Shown piece after piece: positions 22,601 to 30,933 of a stretch of 64,000 nucleotides of DNA. The first letter of the stretch is position 1, and the number at the start of each line of letters is the position of its first letter. Source of the stretch: Stenotrophomonas sp. VV52 (GTDB lineage: Bacteria > Pseudomonadota > Gammaproteobacteria > Xanthomonadales > Xanthomonadaceae); the NCBI RefSeq assembly GCF_002893095.1, contig NZ_PKQQ01000011.1:62001-126000 (forward strand), written 5' to 3'. Below the pieces are notes generated by a model that saw only the letters and a program-made list of their open reading frames with translations, was not told the DNA's origin and made no database searches. The position numbers and the translations under genes are program-made.

Positions 22601-23842
22601 CTACGGACTTGCGTCGAAGATCACGGTAACGTCACCGCGGTAGTGGGTGCCGGGATGATCCAGCATCCTGCGCACGGCCTCGCCATTGACTGCGAAGTGC
22701 AGCCTTGAAGGCCGACGGACGATGAACACATCGGCTGCCAGCACCGGCGGCACCATCGTTGTGGTCAACGGCATGTCCACCACATCGGCACCCGTCGCAG
22801 AATCGTGGAAGCCGGGCAGCGTCAGCTGGATATCCAGCGGCGCCTCCTCCGCCACCCCGGTCACGTTACGAATGGCACACCGCCCATCGGCCAGCGGATG
22901 CTGGCACTGCAGCGACACCTCGAACTGCCCCGAGCTGCTCAGGCTGAAGGGCACCTCGCGCTCCAGCGACTTCGGCGCGATGCCGTGATCGCTCCATTGC
23001 GTCCACCCACCTTTGGGCGCCAGCACCGCACGCTCGCTACCCGGCGGAAGATCCAGTTGGAAGGCATGCTCCACGGTGAGCTCGAAGTGGACGTTGACGA
23101 TGTTGTCCTCCAGCGCCACCCCGTTGCCAAGGTCGAAGTCCGCGCCCTCGCCGGTGCCACCGATCCGGTAGGTGGTCATGCCCCGGTACACCCCGCTCCG
23201 CATTCCCAGCGGCTGGGGCGTGGTGAGCTTGTAGGTGAAGTCGAACTCGCTCATGCGGTAGTTGTTGGTGGCCAGCCAGTGCAACGCGCAGGCCACGGCA
23301 CCCTCGCCGCCATCCCGGCGCAGGAGCATCCGCATGGCGCTGTGGTTGCCGGCCTGGCTGTTGGTCAGGCCCAAAGAGCAGTTGTTCGGCCCACCCGTGG
23401 ACGCCGGTTGCGCTGGCCCATCGCCCTCCCGGTCCCACAACCGCATTGCAGCGCCGATGATGTTGAATCCCAGCTCGAACGTCTGCGCCCCGTCGTCCGA
23501 GGTAACGGCTACCGTTCTGGAACTCGGCATTCCGATGTAGAAGCCGTTCGGACCGTAGTTCGCTTCCTTGATCCCATCCTTGGTGCCGCGGATCCTGGTG
23601 TCGATGCTCCACCAGTTGTTGCGGATGCAGGTCTGCAGGTGCGTGTCGGCGCATACGCCCGACCAGGGCGTGGTGTTGGTGAAGGCGCGCTTGTCCGGAT
23701 CATTGATGTCCGGCTTGAACTCGGCGCTGATGTAGATGTCGGCTGCATGGGCGGCAGCGCCCGTGAAGAGCAGGAGAGCCAGCGGAAGTGCTGCAGCGCG
23801 CCAGCGACTTGGCCGCGGTGTCGAAAGGGTTTCAGTAGAAAT
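22601..23842 (-). CDS. CS1/CFA-type fimbrial tip adhesin paralogue 2 (apparent ATT start)
   Basis: 413 residues with signal peptide (ALPLALLLFTGAAAHA), then ADIYISAEFKPDINDPDKRA, WSGVCAD, LGLTNSQAG, a long beta-rich middle and C-terminus YRGDVTVIFDASP, the CooD/CfaE-like layout of a two-domain tip protein. The reading frame has no ATG, GTG or TTG between the upstream gene and the signal peptide. AAGGAG lies 8 nt before an ATT at 23842, so ATT appears to be the start codon. It parallels the preceding tip gene (ADLLITAEFRPSALDPG, WRGEVTVVFDAAL) and follows it by 58 nt. Confidence 0.8.
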   Translation of the reverse strand: MSTETLSTPRPSRWRAAALPLALLLFTGAAAHAADIYISAEFKPDINDPDKRAFTNTTPWSGVCADTHLQTCIRNNWWSIDTRIRGTKDGIKEANYGPNGFYIGMPSSRTVAVTSDDGAQTFELGFNIIGAAMRLWDREGDGPAQPASTGGPNNCSLGLTNSQAGNHSAMRMLLRRDGGEGAVACALHWLATNNYRMSEFDFTYKLTTPQPLGMRSGVYRGMTTYRIGGTGEGADFDLGNGVALEDNIVNVHFELTVEHAFQLDLPPGSERAVLAPKGGWTQWSDHGIAPKSLEREVPFSLSSSGQFEVSLQCQHPLADGRCAIRNVTGVAEEAPLDIQLTLPGFHDSATGADVVDMPLTTTMVPPVLAADVFIVRRPSRLHFAVNGEAVRRMLDHPGTHYRGDVTVIFDASP

Positions 23843-23900
23843 GGCACTTACTCCTTCCAGGGGTACGATTACTACAGGGCGCCCGTCGACGTCACGGGCT

Positions 23901-25115
23901 TTACAGGGCGGCGTCGAACACCACGGTGACCTCTCCTCGCCACGTGCTTCCAGGCGCGTCAAGCATTCGCTGCAAGGGCTCACCGGAGACCGAGAACCCG
24001 AGCCGAGAAGGGCGTTTCTGCATGTACTCACGCACCCGGAACCCCGGTGGCGCGCCGCCTGCCGTAAGTGGATAGCGATCCACGGGGGCACCAGTTGCTT
24101 CGGCATACAGGCCGGGAATGGTCAAAGAAACATCAAGTGCCGCCTGTTCGCCGTTCTCGCTGCGAATCGCGCAGCGCTCGCCAACCTGCAGCTCGCACGC
24201 CAGGTGAACGTTGAAGTCGCCGGAGCTGGTCATCAGGAACGGCAGTTCCTGCCGGATCGTCCTCGGCGGCCTACCCCGGTCGACCCAGTCTCGCCAGCTG
24301 TTCTCGGGCTGCAGCACGATCGTGTCCGTTCCCGGCGGCCTGTCGACCTTGAAGTCGTGCTCCACGCGGAACTCGAAGTGCATGGTCAACACGTTATCGG
24401 ACATTTCAACGTCGTCACCGAAATCGATGTCCGAGCCAAGGCCTCCGACCGTGTACAGCAACTGTCCCCGGTAGAGACCATTCTCCATACCCAGTGGAGA
24501 CGGTGCGGTCACCGTCAATCCAAACCCAAGGAAATTCGATGCGTACACGCCTGTGAAGCCATTCGGCCCTTCTCCCACCGAATGGCATGCGTCCGGCGCC
24601 TGTGGATTGCGGACGTTCTACCCAAATCGCGCCCAGTGCCCCACCGCAGCCGTGTGTACATAGCTGCACCCTCCACCCGGGTACCGAGCGAACACAGGGT
24701 TGGTTCTGTCACCGGGAGAAAGTTCGCCAGCGAGGGAGCTGATCACCACATCGACCTCGATCGACTCCCCTGACTCGTTGGTGACGATCACCCGGCGTGG
24801 CGAAGGCAGCCCTACATAGAAGCGCTTGCGGAGGTCGGACCCTTTGACATACGTCTTGGAGACAATGTTGATCGGCAGGTCGACGACGTAGGAGTTCAGC
24901 ATGCTGCAGTACTCCGGCTTCCACCCGCAGTATGTGCCGCGCGGCGTGGTGTTGGTAAAGGTGTTCCGGCCTGGATCCAATGCCGACGGCCTGAACTCAG
25001 CTGTGATCAGCAGGTCTGCGGCATTCGCACCGCCTGAACCTCCCAGCAGACCGAGCGCACAGAAAGCGCCAAGGACCCTGCGAGTCATTGTTCCCATGGA
25101 GGCATGAGTCTTCAC
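23901..25115 (-). pseudogene. CS1/CFA-type fimbrial tip adhesin 1, interrupted by an in-frame TAG
   Basis: The frame is open from GTG 25115 to 23901 (404 codons plus stop) except for TAG at 24618-24620. The N-part has a signal peptide (VLGAFCALGLLGGSGGANA) and ADLLITAEFRPSALDPG. The C-part continues in the same frame (GPNGFTGVYASNF ... WRGEVTVVFDAAL) and aligns with the intact paralogue downstream. The GTG overlaps the usher stop (GTGA), with TGGAG 7 nt upstream. If the TAG is real, about 165 residues are made, roughly the N-terminal half. A sequencing error, suppression or a phase-variable null are alternatives. In CFA/I-type pili the tip protein nucleates assembly and binds receptors. Confidence 0.8.
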
Positions 25116-27655
25116 GGCATTGCTCCAGTAGCCGACGCAGTCGTCTGTGACTGCGCAGTGGACAAGGTGGATGACGGGCACTGCAGGACGCCGGCCAGCC
25201 AGGTGTGACCGTCGGGACGGGTTGAAGTGCCATCGAGCTCGAAGCTGCAACCGGTCACGGTGGGATGACGCACTTCCATGTTTGGCGCGCGGGCGCTCAT
25301 CTCGAGCGCGAAGAAGCCGTCGGCTTCCGCCACGCTGCGGCCGGCATGGTTGATCACATGCGCGCCGGCCAGCGGCTTGCCGTTGGCGTCCTTCAGGTGA
25401 CCCATCACGGTGAAGGTGTTGAGCACCTCGACCTTGCCGTAGGACACCCCCCCTTTGTTGAGGTGGTAATCCAGCGAGGCCGGCTGGATGGTGGCCGCCG
25501 GTGCGGCGCGACCGTGGAAGTCGATCTGCAGCGACCCGGTGCGGTACGCGGTGACCGGCAGGAAGTTGCGGCCCGGGTGCAGGGTGTAGGAACCGCCTCG
25601 GCTGTCATGTGCACGCAGCTCCACCTCCGGCAGCTCGGAACTCACGTCCACGATCATGCCGGTGCTGGTGCTGCCGACCTGCGCCGCACCTGCAATCGCG
25701 AGCTTGCCGCCGCCGATGGCCATGGTGCTTTCCAGGTTCACGCCGCCACTGAGCTGGCCGCCGAGCGAGGAGCGCTGCGCATGCACGTCGCCGCGCAGTG
25801 CGGGATGTTCGAACAGCGCGGTGCCGCTCAGGCCCAGGCCATCGCTGTCGGCAGTGGCCTGTCCACCGATGCTGCGCACCAGTCCCTGCTCGAAGCTCTG
25901 CTGCGCACCGGCGCTGGCGTACAGGCTGCGGCCGCCGTCGGTTGCGGTGCGGCTGCCCAGGCTGCCGGTGTAGCGGCGGCCGTCCTCGCCGAGCGCGATG
26001 TTGAGGGTGAAGTCCACGCCACGGTTGCGACGCATGCCGCTGCTGCTGTTCGCCGGGCGGTCGAACACCGAAGCGCGCCAGGTGGCGTCGCTGCCAAACA
26101 GGGTCTGGCGACGACTGAACGACAGATCCACGCCGACGCCGTCACTCACGCCACGGTTGTGGGACACGCGTGCGGCCACGTGGCTGCTGTCGCCAAGACG
26201 ATGGTTCACGCTCAGGGCGCTGGTCTGCAGCCAGCCCGAGCGGGTCTCAGGCATTTCGGCATCGGGCGGGTACGGCGCATAGCCTTCGTCCCACGGGCGA
26301 CGGCGCTCCTGCCAGGTGCGGTTGTGCGAAACGATCACGGTGCCATGGCGGTAGCGCCACAGGCCCTGCAGGTCAACGCCCCGCCCCTGTTCGCTGGTGT
26401 AGGCATTGGTGAACAGGTTCGCGCTGTCGCTGATCTGCCAGTCCACCGAACCGGCGAACGCATTCGCGCCGTCCAGGTGCTGCGCGGACAGCCCGACCAC
26501 CGCACGCGGATGGGCCAGGTAATTGATGATGCCGCCGGCCGCAAACGCGCCTGCATTCGGGTCGTCGATGCTGTCCAGCAGGGTGTGCTGCATGCCGGCG
26601 AAGGCGCTGTAGCGCCAGCGGCGGCTCGGATCGCGCCAGTTGCCCGGCTTGTGTATCACGGTGGTTTCGCGGGAGCTTTCGCGGCCATCTTCGATGACCC
26701 GCAGCTCCACTTCGTAGATGCCACCTGGCAGGCGCCGGGTGTCCAGCTCCTGCAGGCCGGGCTGCAGCGGCTGGGTGAGGATCAGGCTGCCGTCGCGGAA
26801 CACCTCCACGGTGCCCTCGCGGTTGGCGGTCACGTACACCGGGTACAGGCTCGGTGCGCGTGCATCGATGGCCAGGCTGTCGGACGAACCGGCCAGGACG
26901 CCCACGGTGGTGTGGTTGACCGACCCGGCCGCGCGCGGTTGCCGGGTGACGCCCTGGAAGTTGGGCAGGAAGTAGCCGGCACGCAGGAAGTTGTCGCGGA
27001 ACTCGCGCTGGGCGTACAGGCTCTGCACCGAGTGGCGCAGCTCCCCGTCCAGATCGCCGCTGCGGTCGACCTGGTAGTTGCCGGCCAGGGTCCACTGGCC
27101 CAGGCTGCCCTGCAGGTCCAGCGCGTACCGACCGGACGCGTCCATGCCCTCGCCTGCATAGGCATTGAGCTGGTGGCGCAGGATCAGGCCGCGGCTGCCG
27201 CCTTCGGGAAGCGCATGGTGGCGTACGTCGCTCGCGCTGCGGCCGCCGTTCGCGGTGGCGATGGACAGAAGCGAACTTTCAAGACTGTAATGCAGGCGCA
27301 CCAGGCCGGCGTCGCAGGACTGGGCGCACGCGCCGAGCGGGCGCGGCGTTGCCAGCACCTGCAACCAGCGCGCACGCTCGGCGGCCGGCTCGGTGCTGTC
27401 GTGGCTGTCGGTAAACTCCAGCAACGACAAGGTATTTTCGCGGGTCAGCAACGCGCGGGCATCGCCGAGGAACTGACCATCGCGCTCAACGCGTACCACC
27501 AGAGGTACGTCGAAGAAGTGGTCGCGGAAGTCGTCGGGCAGGCCGCCTGCCTGGTCGAGCAGGGTCAGGCTCTCCAGAGCGGCAGGCGCAGCGGATGCTG
27601 CAGCACTGCTGCAGTAGAGCATCACGGCGGTGGCGATCGGAAGCAGGCGCGACAT
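25112..27655 (-). CDS. CS1/CFA-type (alpha-fimbrial) outer-membrane usher
   Basis: 847 residues with signal peptide (PIATAVMLYCSSAAASA). The N-domain has FRDHFFDVPLVVRVERDGQF, an LEFTDSHDS segment and a Cys pair (LGACAQSCD). The barrel carries YAQREFRDNFLRAGYFLPNF and GTVEVFRDGSLILTQPLQPG. A C-terminal region with a Cys pair (GCSFE ... LQCPS) recalls CooC/CfaC-type ushers, not FimD. It assembles CS1-like pili with the chaperone, major pilin and tip genes around it. The second ATG (27655) is preferred because AAGGA is 6 nt before it and only 1 nt before the first ATG (27661). Confidence 0.9.
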   Translation of the reverse strand: MSRLLPIATAVMLYCSSAAASAAPAALESLTLLDQAGGLPDDFRDHFFDVPLVVRVERDGQFLGDARALLTRENTLSLLEFTDSHDSTEPAAERARWLQVLATPRPLGACAQSCDAGLVRLHYSLESSLLSIATANGGRSASDVRHHALPEGGSRGLILRHQLNAYAGEGMDASGRYALDLQGSLGQWTLAGNYQVDRSGDLDGELRHSVQSLYAQREFRDNFLRAGYFLPNFQGVTRQPRAAGSVNHTTVGVLAGSSDSLAIDARAPSLYPVYVTANREGTVEVFRDGSLILTQPLQPGLQELDTRRLPGGIYEVELRVIEDGRESSRETTVIHKPGNWRDPSRRWRYSAFAGMQHTLLDSIDDPNAGAFAAGGIINYLAHPRAVVGLSAQHLDGANAFAGSVDWQISDSANLFTNAYTSEQGRGVDLQGLWRYRHGTVIVSHNRTWQERRRPWDEGYAPYPPDAEMPETRSGWLQTSALSVNHRLGDSSHVAARVSHNRGVSDGVGVDLSFSRRQTLFGSDATWRASVFDRPANSSSGMRRNRGVDFTLNIALGEDGRRYTGSLGSRTATDGGRSLYASAGAQQSFEQGLVRSIGGQATADSDGLGLSGTALFEHPALRGDVHAQRSSLGGQLSGGVNLESTMAIGGGKLAIAGAAQVGSTSTGMIVDVSSELPEVELRAHDSRGGSYTLHPGRNFLPVTAYRTGSLQIDFHGRAAPAATIQPASLDYHLNKGGVSYGKVEVLNTFTVMGHLKDANGKPLAGAHVINHAGRSVAEADGFFALEMSARAPNMEVRHPTVTGCSFELDGTSTRPDGHTWLAGVLQCPSSTLSTAQSQTTASATGAMP

Positions 27656-27676
27656 GGACATTCCTTGGGAAGAAGA

Positions 27677-27698
27677 GAGGGGCGCGGGAGCGCCCCTC
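27677..27698 (-). terminator. Intercistronic stem-loop between major pilin and usher
   Basis: GAGGGGCGC (27677-27685) and GCGCCCCTC (27690-27698) with a 4-nt loop. No T-run follows. Such hairpins after a major pilin usually allow partial read-through or protect the pilin mRNA, which raises pilin over usher. Confidence 0.6.
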
Positions 27699-27716
27699 GG
27701 GTAACAACAGAAACGC

Positions 27717-28217
27717 TTACGGGGTGCCGCTTTCGAACATCATGAAAACGTTGCCCTGGTAGGTACCGTGCACGTAGCCGTCGCCGGTCGGGGCGGCAGC
27801 GGTGATGGCAACCGCAGCGCGCTTGCTGGCAGCGGCTTCGGTCGAGGTGGCCACTTCAACGGCATTGCCGGCACCGACCTTCAGTTCCTGGCCGGCGACA
27901 TTGACCGCGAGGTCGATGGCGTTGCCGGCGCTGGTCAGCATGGCTTCGGTGGTCAGGTAGGCGTTGATGGCACCCAGGCCGCTCTTCATGTCGACCTGCT
28001 GCTGGATCGGGGCGAGGCTCTGGGTCGCGATGTTCCAGCGCATCTGCTGGGTCTGGCCGGCCCAGTCGCCAACCGGCGAGATCTGCAGGCCGGTGGCCGA
28101 CGGCACGGTGGCTTCAACAGTTACCTGGATCGGGAACTGCTCAGTGGCGGCCATGGCAGCGGCCGGGGTCAGGATCAGGGCGGCCGCAGCAGCCAGGACG
28201 GTGGTCTTGAGGTTCAT
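27717..28217 (-). CDS. CS1-type fimbrial major subunit
   Basis: 166 residues with signal peptide (TTVLAAAAALILTPAAAMAA). The mature start TEQFPIQVTVEATVPS is the donor strand. It is cysteine-free as in CS1/CFA-I pilins, with LQISPVGDWAGQ and a C-terminal GDGYVHGTYQGNVFMMFES. The subunit forms the pilus rod. It follows the chaperone gene (68 bp) and precedes the usher. ATG 28217 has GGAG about 10 nt upstream. Whether it equals the SMF-1 fimbrin described in S. maltophilia cannot be decided here. Confidence 0.88.
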   Translation of the reverse strand: MNLKTTVLAAAAALILTPAAAMAATEQFPIQVTVEATVPSATGLQISPVGDWAGQTQQMRWNIATQSLAPIQQQVDMKSGLGAINAYLTTEAMLTSAGNAIDLAVNVAGQELKVGAGNAVEVATSTEAAASKRAAVAITAAAPTGDGYVHGTYQGNVFMMFESGTP

Positions 28218-28285
28218 TGCTTCATATCTCCAACGGGAAGGTGTCGCCTGGAGTCCGGCGACGGGACGGCGGTTCCGGGCGGAAC

Positions 28286-29044
28286 CTAGGGGCTGAGCAG
28301 GACGTCCTTCCGGCTGTCCCCCTCAACGATCTGGAAGCGGTGCACGTGCTCGGCACTACGGGGGAAGCGCTCGGTGCGCTCCGGGAGCAGGTGGATCTTT
28401 CGGGTGGGCGAGCACTTGGCGGTCTTGTCGGCCGCGCTGCACTGGCGCACGTCATCGAGCAGCACCGTGGTGTTGCCGGCATTGCGCAGCTGCACGTGCT
28501 CGCCGGTGGTTTCGGTCTGCACGTCGTAGCGGGCCTGGTCCGGGTGCACGATCACGAACACGCCGTAGCCGGTCAGCACATTGACGCCGGCCGAGAGCTC
28601 CTTGCGGTAGTCGTCGCGCTGCGCGTCGGTCAGGGCGAACTCGTCTTCGGACTGCGGCAGCACCGGTACGAACCGCACGCGGTAGTAGCGCTCGCTGCTG
28701 CGGTCACCCTGCACCAGCAGGCGCGTAGCCTGCTGGCCCTGGGCCGGCACGATCATCCGCGACGGGCTGGCGACCAGTCCGGCCTGGCTACCGTCCGCCG
28801 TGTCGACGGGGATCTCCTGGTGGCTGCCGTCGGCGGCGTAGCGCACTTCGCTGATCTGAACGCGCACGAATGCGGTCGCGTTCCCGGTGTTGCGAACGCG
28901 CTTCAGAAGCGCCCCCTTGCCCGGCTCGGCGTACTCGTACATCGCGCCCACGTGGATGTTGGGTGCGGCGGCCTGGGCCGAATGAGGCGATGCCGACATC
29001 GCCATGGTCATGGCTACCGCCAGCGCGGTCATCAGACGCTTCAT
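28286..29044 (-). CDS. CS1/CFA-type (alpha-fimbrial) periplasmic chaperone
   Basis: 252 residues with signal peptide (ALAVAMTMAMSASPHSAQA). Two Ig-like domains: NIHVGAMYEYAEPGKGALLK, RVRNTGNATAFVRVQIS and SRMIVPAQGQQATRLLVQGD in domain 1; GYGVFVIVHPDQARYDVQ and a Cys pair (RQCSAADKTAKC) in domain 2. This is the CooB/CfaA-like lineage, distinct from the PapD-like chaperone of the other fimbrial cluster. It is the first gene of the alpha-fimbrial operon. ATG 29044 has AGGAG upstream. The promoter region of over 330 bp carries the shared TGCAA/TTGCA element. Confidence 0.88.
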   Translation of the reverse strand: MKRLMTALAVAMTMAMSASPHSAQAAAPNIHVGAMYEYAEPGKGALLKRVRNTGNATAFVRVQISEVRYAADGSHQEIPVDTADGSQAGLVASPSRMIVPAQGQQATRLLVQGDRSSERYYRVRFVPVLPQSEDEFALTDAQRDDYRKELSAGVNVLTGYGVFVIVHPDQARYDVQTETTGEHVQLRNAGNTTVLLDDVRQCSAADKTAKCSPTRKIHLLPERTERFPRSAEHVHRFQIVEGDSRKDVLLSP

Positions 29045-29143
29045 CGAAGCTGCTCCTGTGATTAACGGGGTGAATGCGAAGGCCAGTTGTCATAACTGCC
29101 TTCAATCGAGTGCGCAGCGTAGGCGTCAGCCACCGGTCGCCCC

Positions 29144-29180
29144 ATGCAACTTTTTTCAAGCTGCACTACAACAAGTTGCA
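29144..29180 (-). promoter_or_regulatory. Shared 36-bp fimbrial regulatory element, alpha-fimbrial copy
   Basis: TGCAA-CTTG-TTGTA (one mismatch; 29167-29180), then CTTGAA and a distal TTGCAT (29144-29149), exactly the 36-bp spacing seen before pilins 3, 4 and 8. It lies 100 bp before the chaperone ATG. Confidence 0.65.
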
Positions 29181-29292
29181 AAAGTTGATGGATTGGGTGA
29201 TTGCCAACGCCGGAATGCCGGTCGGCGTTGACCAGGTGCGCATCGTAGATTTGTGCTGCAACGCGGCACATTCAATTTTCATCAATGCGCTA

Positions 29293-29308
29293 CTGCAATT
29301 TGTTGCAG
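29293..29308. promoter_or_regulatory. Second TGCAA-N4-TTGCA palindrome upstream of the alpha-fimbrial operon
   Basis: CTGCAA-TTTG-TTGCAG, a perfect 6-bp inverted repeat 113 bp further upstream than the 36-bp element, with a lone TTGCA between them. This 29045-29382 interval has no gene; it holds these sites and the amidohydrolase terminator. Confidence 0.5.
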
Positions 29309-29325
29309 GAACGCGTATACGAAAA

Positions 29326-29345
29326 CGCCCCGCAGATGCGGGGCG
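29326..29345 (-). terminator. Intrinsic terminator of the amidohydrolase gene
   Basis: An 8-bp stem CGCCCCGC/GCGGGGCG with loop AGAT, followed by TTTTCG on the minus strand. Confidence 0.8.
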
Positions 29346-29382
29346 CCGGGTTTTCTCTCTTATTGATGGAGTGTGGCGGGCG

Positions 29383-30831
29383 TTACTGCTTCGCCGCCTG
29401 CTGCCATTGCGCGACCTTCTCGCGTGTCTGCGCCAGCAAGGCATCCAGCGCCTTGCGGTCGTACACCTGGCCGCGCAGCACCACCGTATTGATGGCACGG
29501 GTGGCCTGGATGTCCTGCAGCGGGTTCGCATCCAGCAGCACCAGGTCCGCCGCCTTGCCCTGCGCGATGCCGCCGTAGCGGTCCAACGTACCGAACCACG
29601 ACGGACCGGCGCGGGTCGCAGAAGACAGCGCCTGGGCCGGGGTCAGGCCTTCCTTGACGAACAGGCTGAGCTCGTCGTGCAGGCCGATGCCCGGGTAATT
29701 GAACGAATTGAGGAAGCCGGCGTCGGTACCCGCCATCACGGTTACGCCTGCCTCCTGCAGCATCGGCAGCACCGCCGCCACCTGGTGGTACTGCTGGTGG
29801 CGCTGCGCGATCTGTTCCGGGCTGGCCTTGGCCGTCCGCTCCACCCGCCACTGGTAGGTGGCCTGCAGCCTGGGACCGATGTAGGCGAGGTACGGGTCGT
29901 TGGCGTGGTCGTCCTGGTCCAGGAAGTCCAGGATGCGCCCGCCGTTGAGGGTCGGGGTGACATACACGCCCTTCGCGGCGAAGCCCCGGTACGCAGCCAT
30001 CGCGGTGTCGTGGTCGAAGCCGGCATCCAGGCGGCGATTGGCTTCGGCGCGGTCGATCCGCTTGGCGGCGAAGTCGGCGGCGATGGCCGCTTCGTCCTTG
30101 ACCCCGGCCTTATATGCATAGTCCAGGTGTTCGATCGAACTGATCCCGGCGTCCACCGCCTGCTGCACGGTCAGCGCCATTGGAATGTGGCCCGAAGCGC
30201 GCAGCCCGTTGGCGCGCGCGCCGCGCACGGCCTCCAGGAACAGCGGCGGAGTCAGCGTGCTGTCGGTGATTTTCACGAAGTCGACCCGGTCGCGCTTGAG
30301 CTTGACGAACGCCGCATCGAGGTCGGCCTGGCTGCCCACTTCGATGGTGCCCTTCCAGACCGGCTTGATGCCTTCGATCTTGGCGCCGGAGCTGAAAAGC
30401 TGCGGGCCTTCCAGCGTGCCGTCGGCAATCTGCCCGCGCCACTGCAGCACCTGTTCGGGGAGGTCGCCGGAGCAGTCGCGGATGGTGGTGATGCCATGGG
30501 CGATATACAGCGGCAACAGTGCCTTGTTCTCTTCGATCAGCTCGTGACCACCGCCGAAGTGCACATGCATGTCCCACAGGCCGGGAATCAGGTAACGCCC
30601 CTTGCCATCGATCTTCCGTGCCGCGGTCCACGCCTTGGCGATGGCGCGGTCATCGCCCACCGCCACGATATCGTCGCCACGCACCACCACCGCCTGGTCG
30701 GCCACGGTGGTGGCGTGCTCGACGTCGATCACGGTGGCGTGGCGGATGATCAGGTCGGCCTGCTCGGCGGCCAGGGCGGAGGGCGCCAGCGCAAGCAGCA
30801 GCGGGAACGCAGAGAGCACGATGGATTTCAT
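29383..30831 (-). CDS. Secreted metal-dependent amidohydrolase
   Basis: 482 residues with signal peptide (SAFPLLLALAPSALAA). Amidohydrolase (imidazolonepropionase/prolidase-like) barrel: metal motif HVH in GLWDMHVHFGGG near residue 88, a possible carboxylated Lys in DFVKITDS, His in ASGHIPM and SSIEHLDY, and the catalytic Asp in GTDAGF. It is probably periplasmic and hydrolyses cyclic amides or X-Pro dipeptides (family knowledge; substrate unknown). It starts at ATG 30831; the upstream Shine-Dalgarno is poor. It is monocistronic with its own terminator. Confidence 0.85.
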   Translation of the reverse strand: MKSIVLSAFPLLLALAPSALAAEQADLIIRHATVIDVEHATTVADQAVVVRGDDIVAVGDDRAIAKAWTAARKIDGKGRYLIPGLWDMHVHFGGGHELIEENKALLPLYIAHGITTIRDCSGDLPEQVLQWRGQIADGTLEGPQLFSSGAKIEGIKPVWKGTIEVGSQADLDAAFVKLKRDRVDFVKITDSTLTPPLFLEAVRGARANGLRASGHIPMALTVQQAVDAGISSIEHLDYAYKAGVKDEAAIAADFAAKRIDRAEANRRLDAGFDHDTAMAAYRGFAAKGVYVTPTLNGGRILDFLDQDDHANDPYLAYIGPRLQATYQWRVERTAKASPEQIAQRHQQYHQVAAVLPMLQEAGVTVMAGTDAGFLNSFNYPGIGLHDELSLFVKEGLTPAQALSSATRAGPSWFGTLDRYGGIAQGKAADLVLLDANPLQDIQATRAINTVVLRGQVYDRKALDALLAQTREKVAQWQQAAKQ

Positions 30832-30933
30832 GGCAGGACGCAGTAACGGAAGGACCACCGCACCATACGGCGCGGCGGCCCCCATTCACCAGTTAAATTT
30901 TGGCATGCTGCACATTCACAATCCAAATACCGT

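Noticed and set aside
23509..23847. GTG-initiated 112-codon frame as the true start of the second tip gene
   Set aside because: The GTG is only 3 nt after AAGGAG and its frame lacks the signal peptide and adhesin sequence, which lie in the ATT frame.
25265..27745. Plus-strand open frame of 826 codons opposite the CS1-type usher
   Set aside because: Antisense shadow with low-complexity Ala/Val/Gly/His composition; the usher is on the minus strand.
27717..28217. Identification of the major pilin as smf-1
   Set aside because: SMF-1 is known from S. maltophilia, but the sequence in hand fits the CS1 family and I cannot verify identity without a search.
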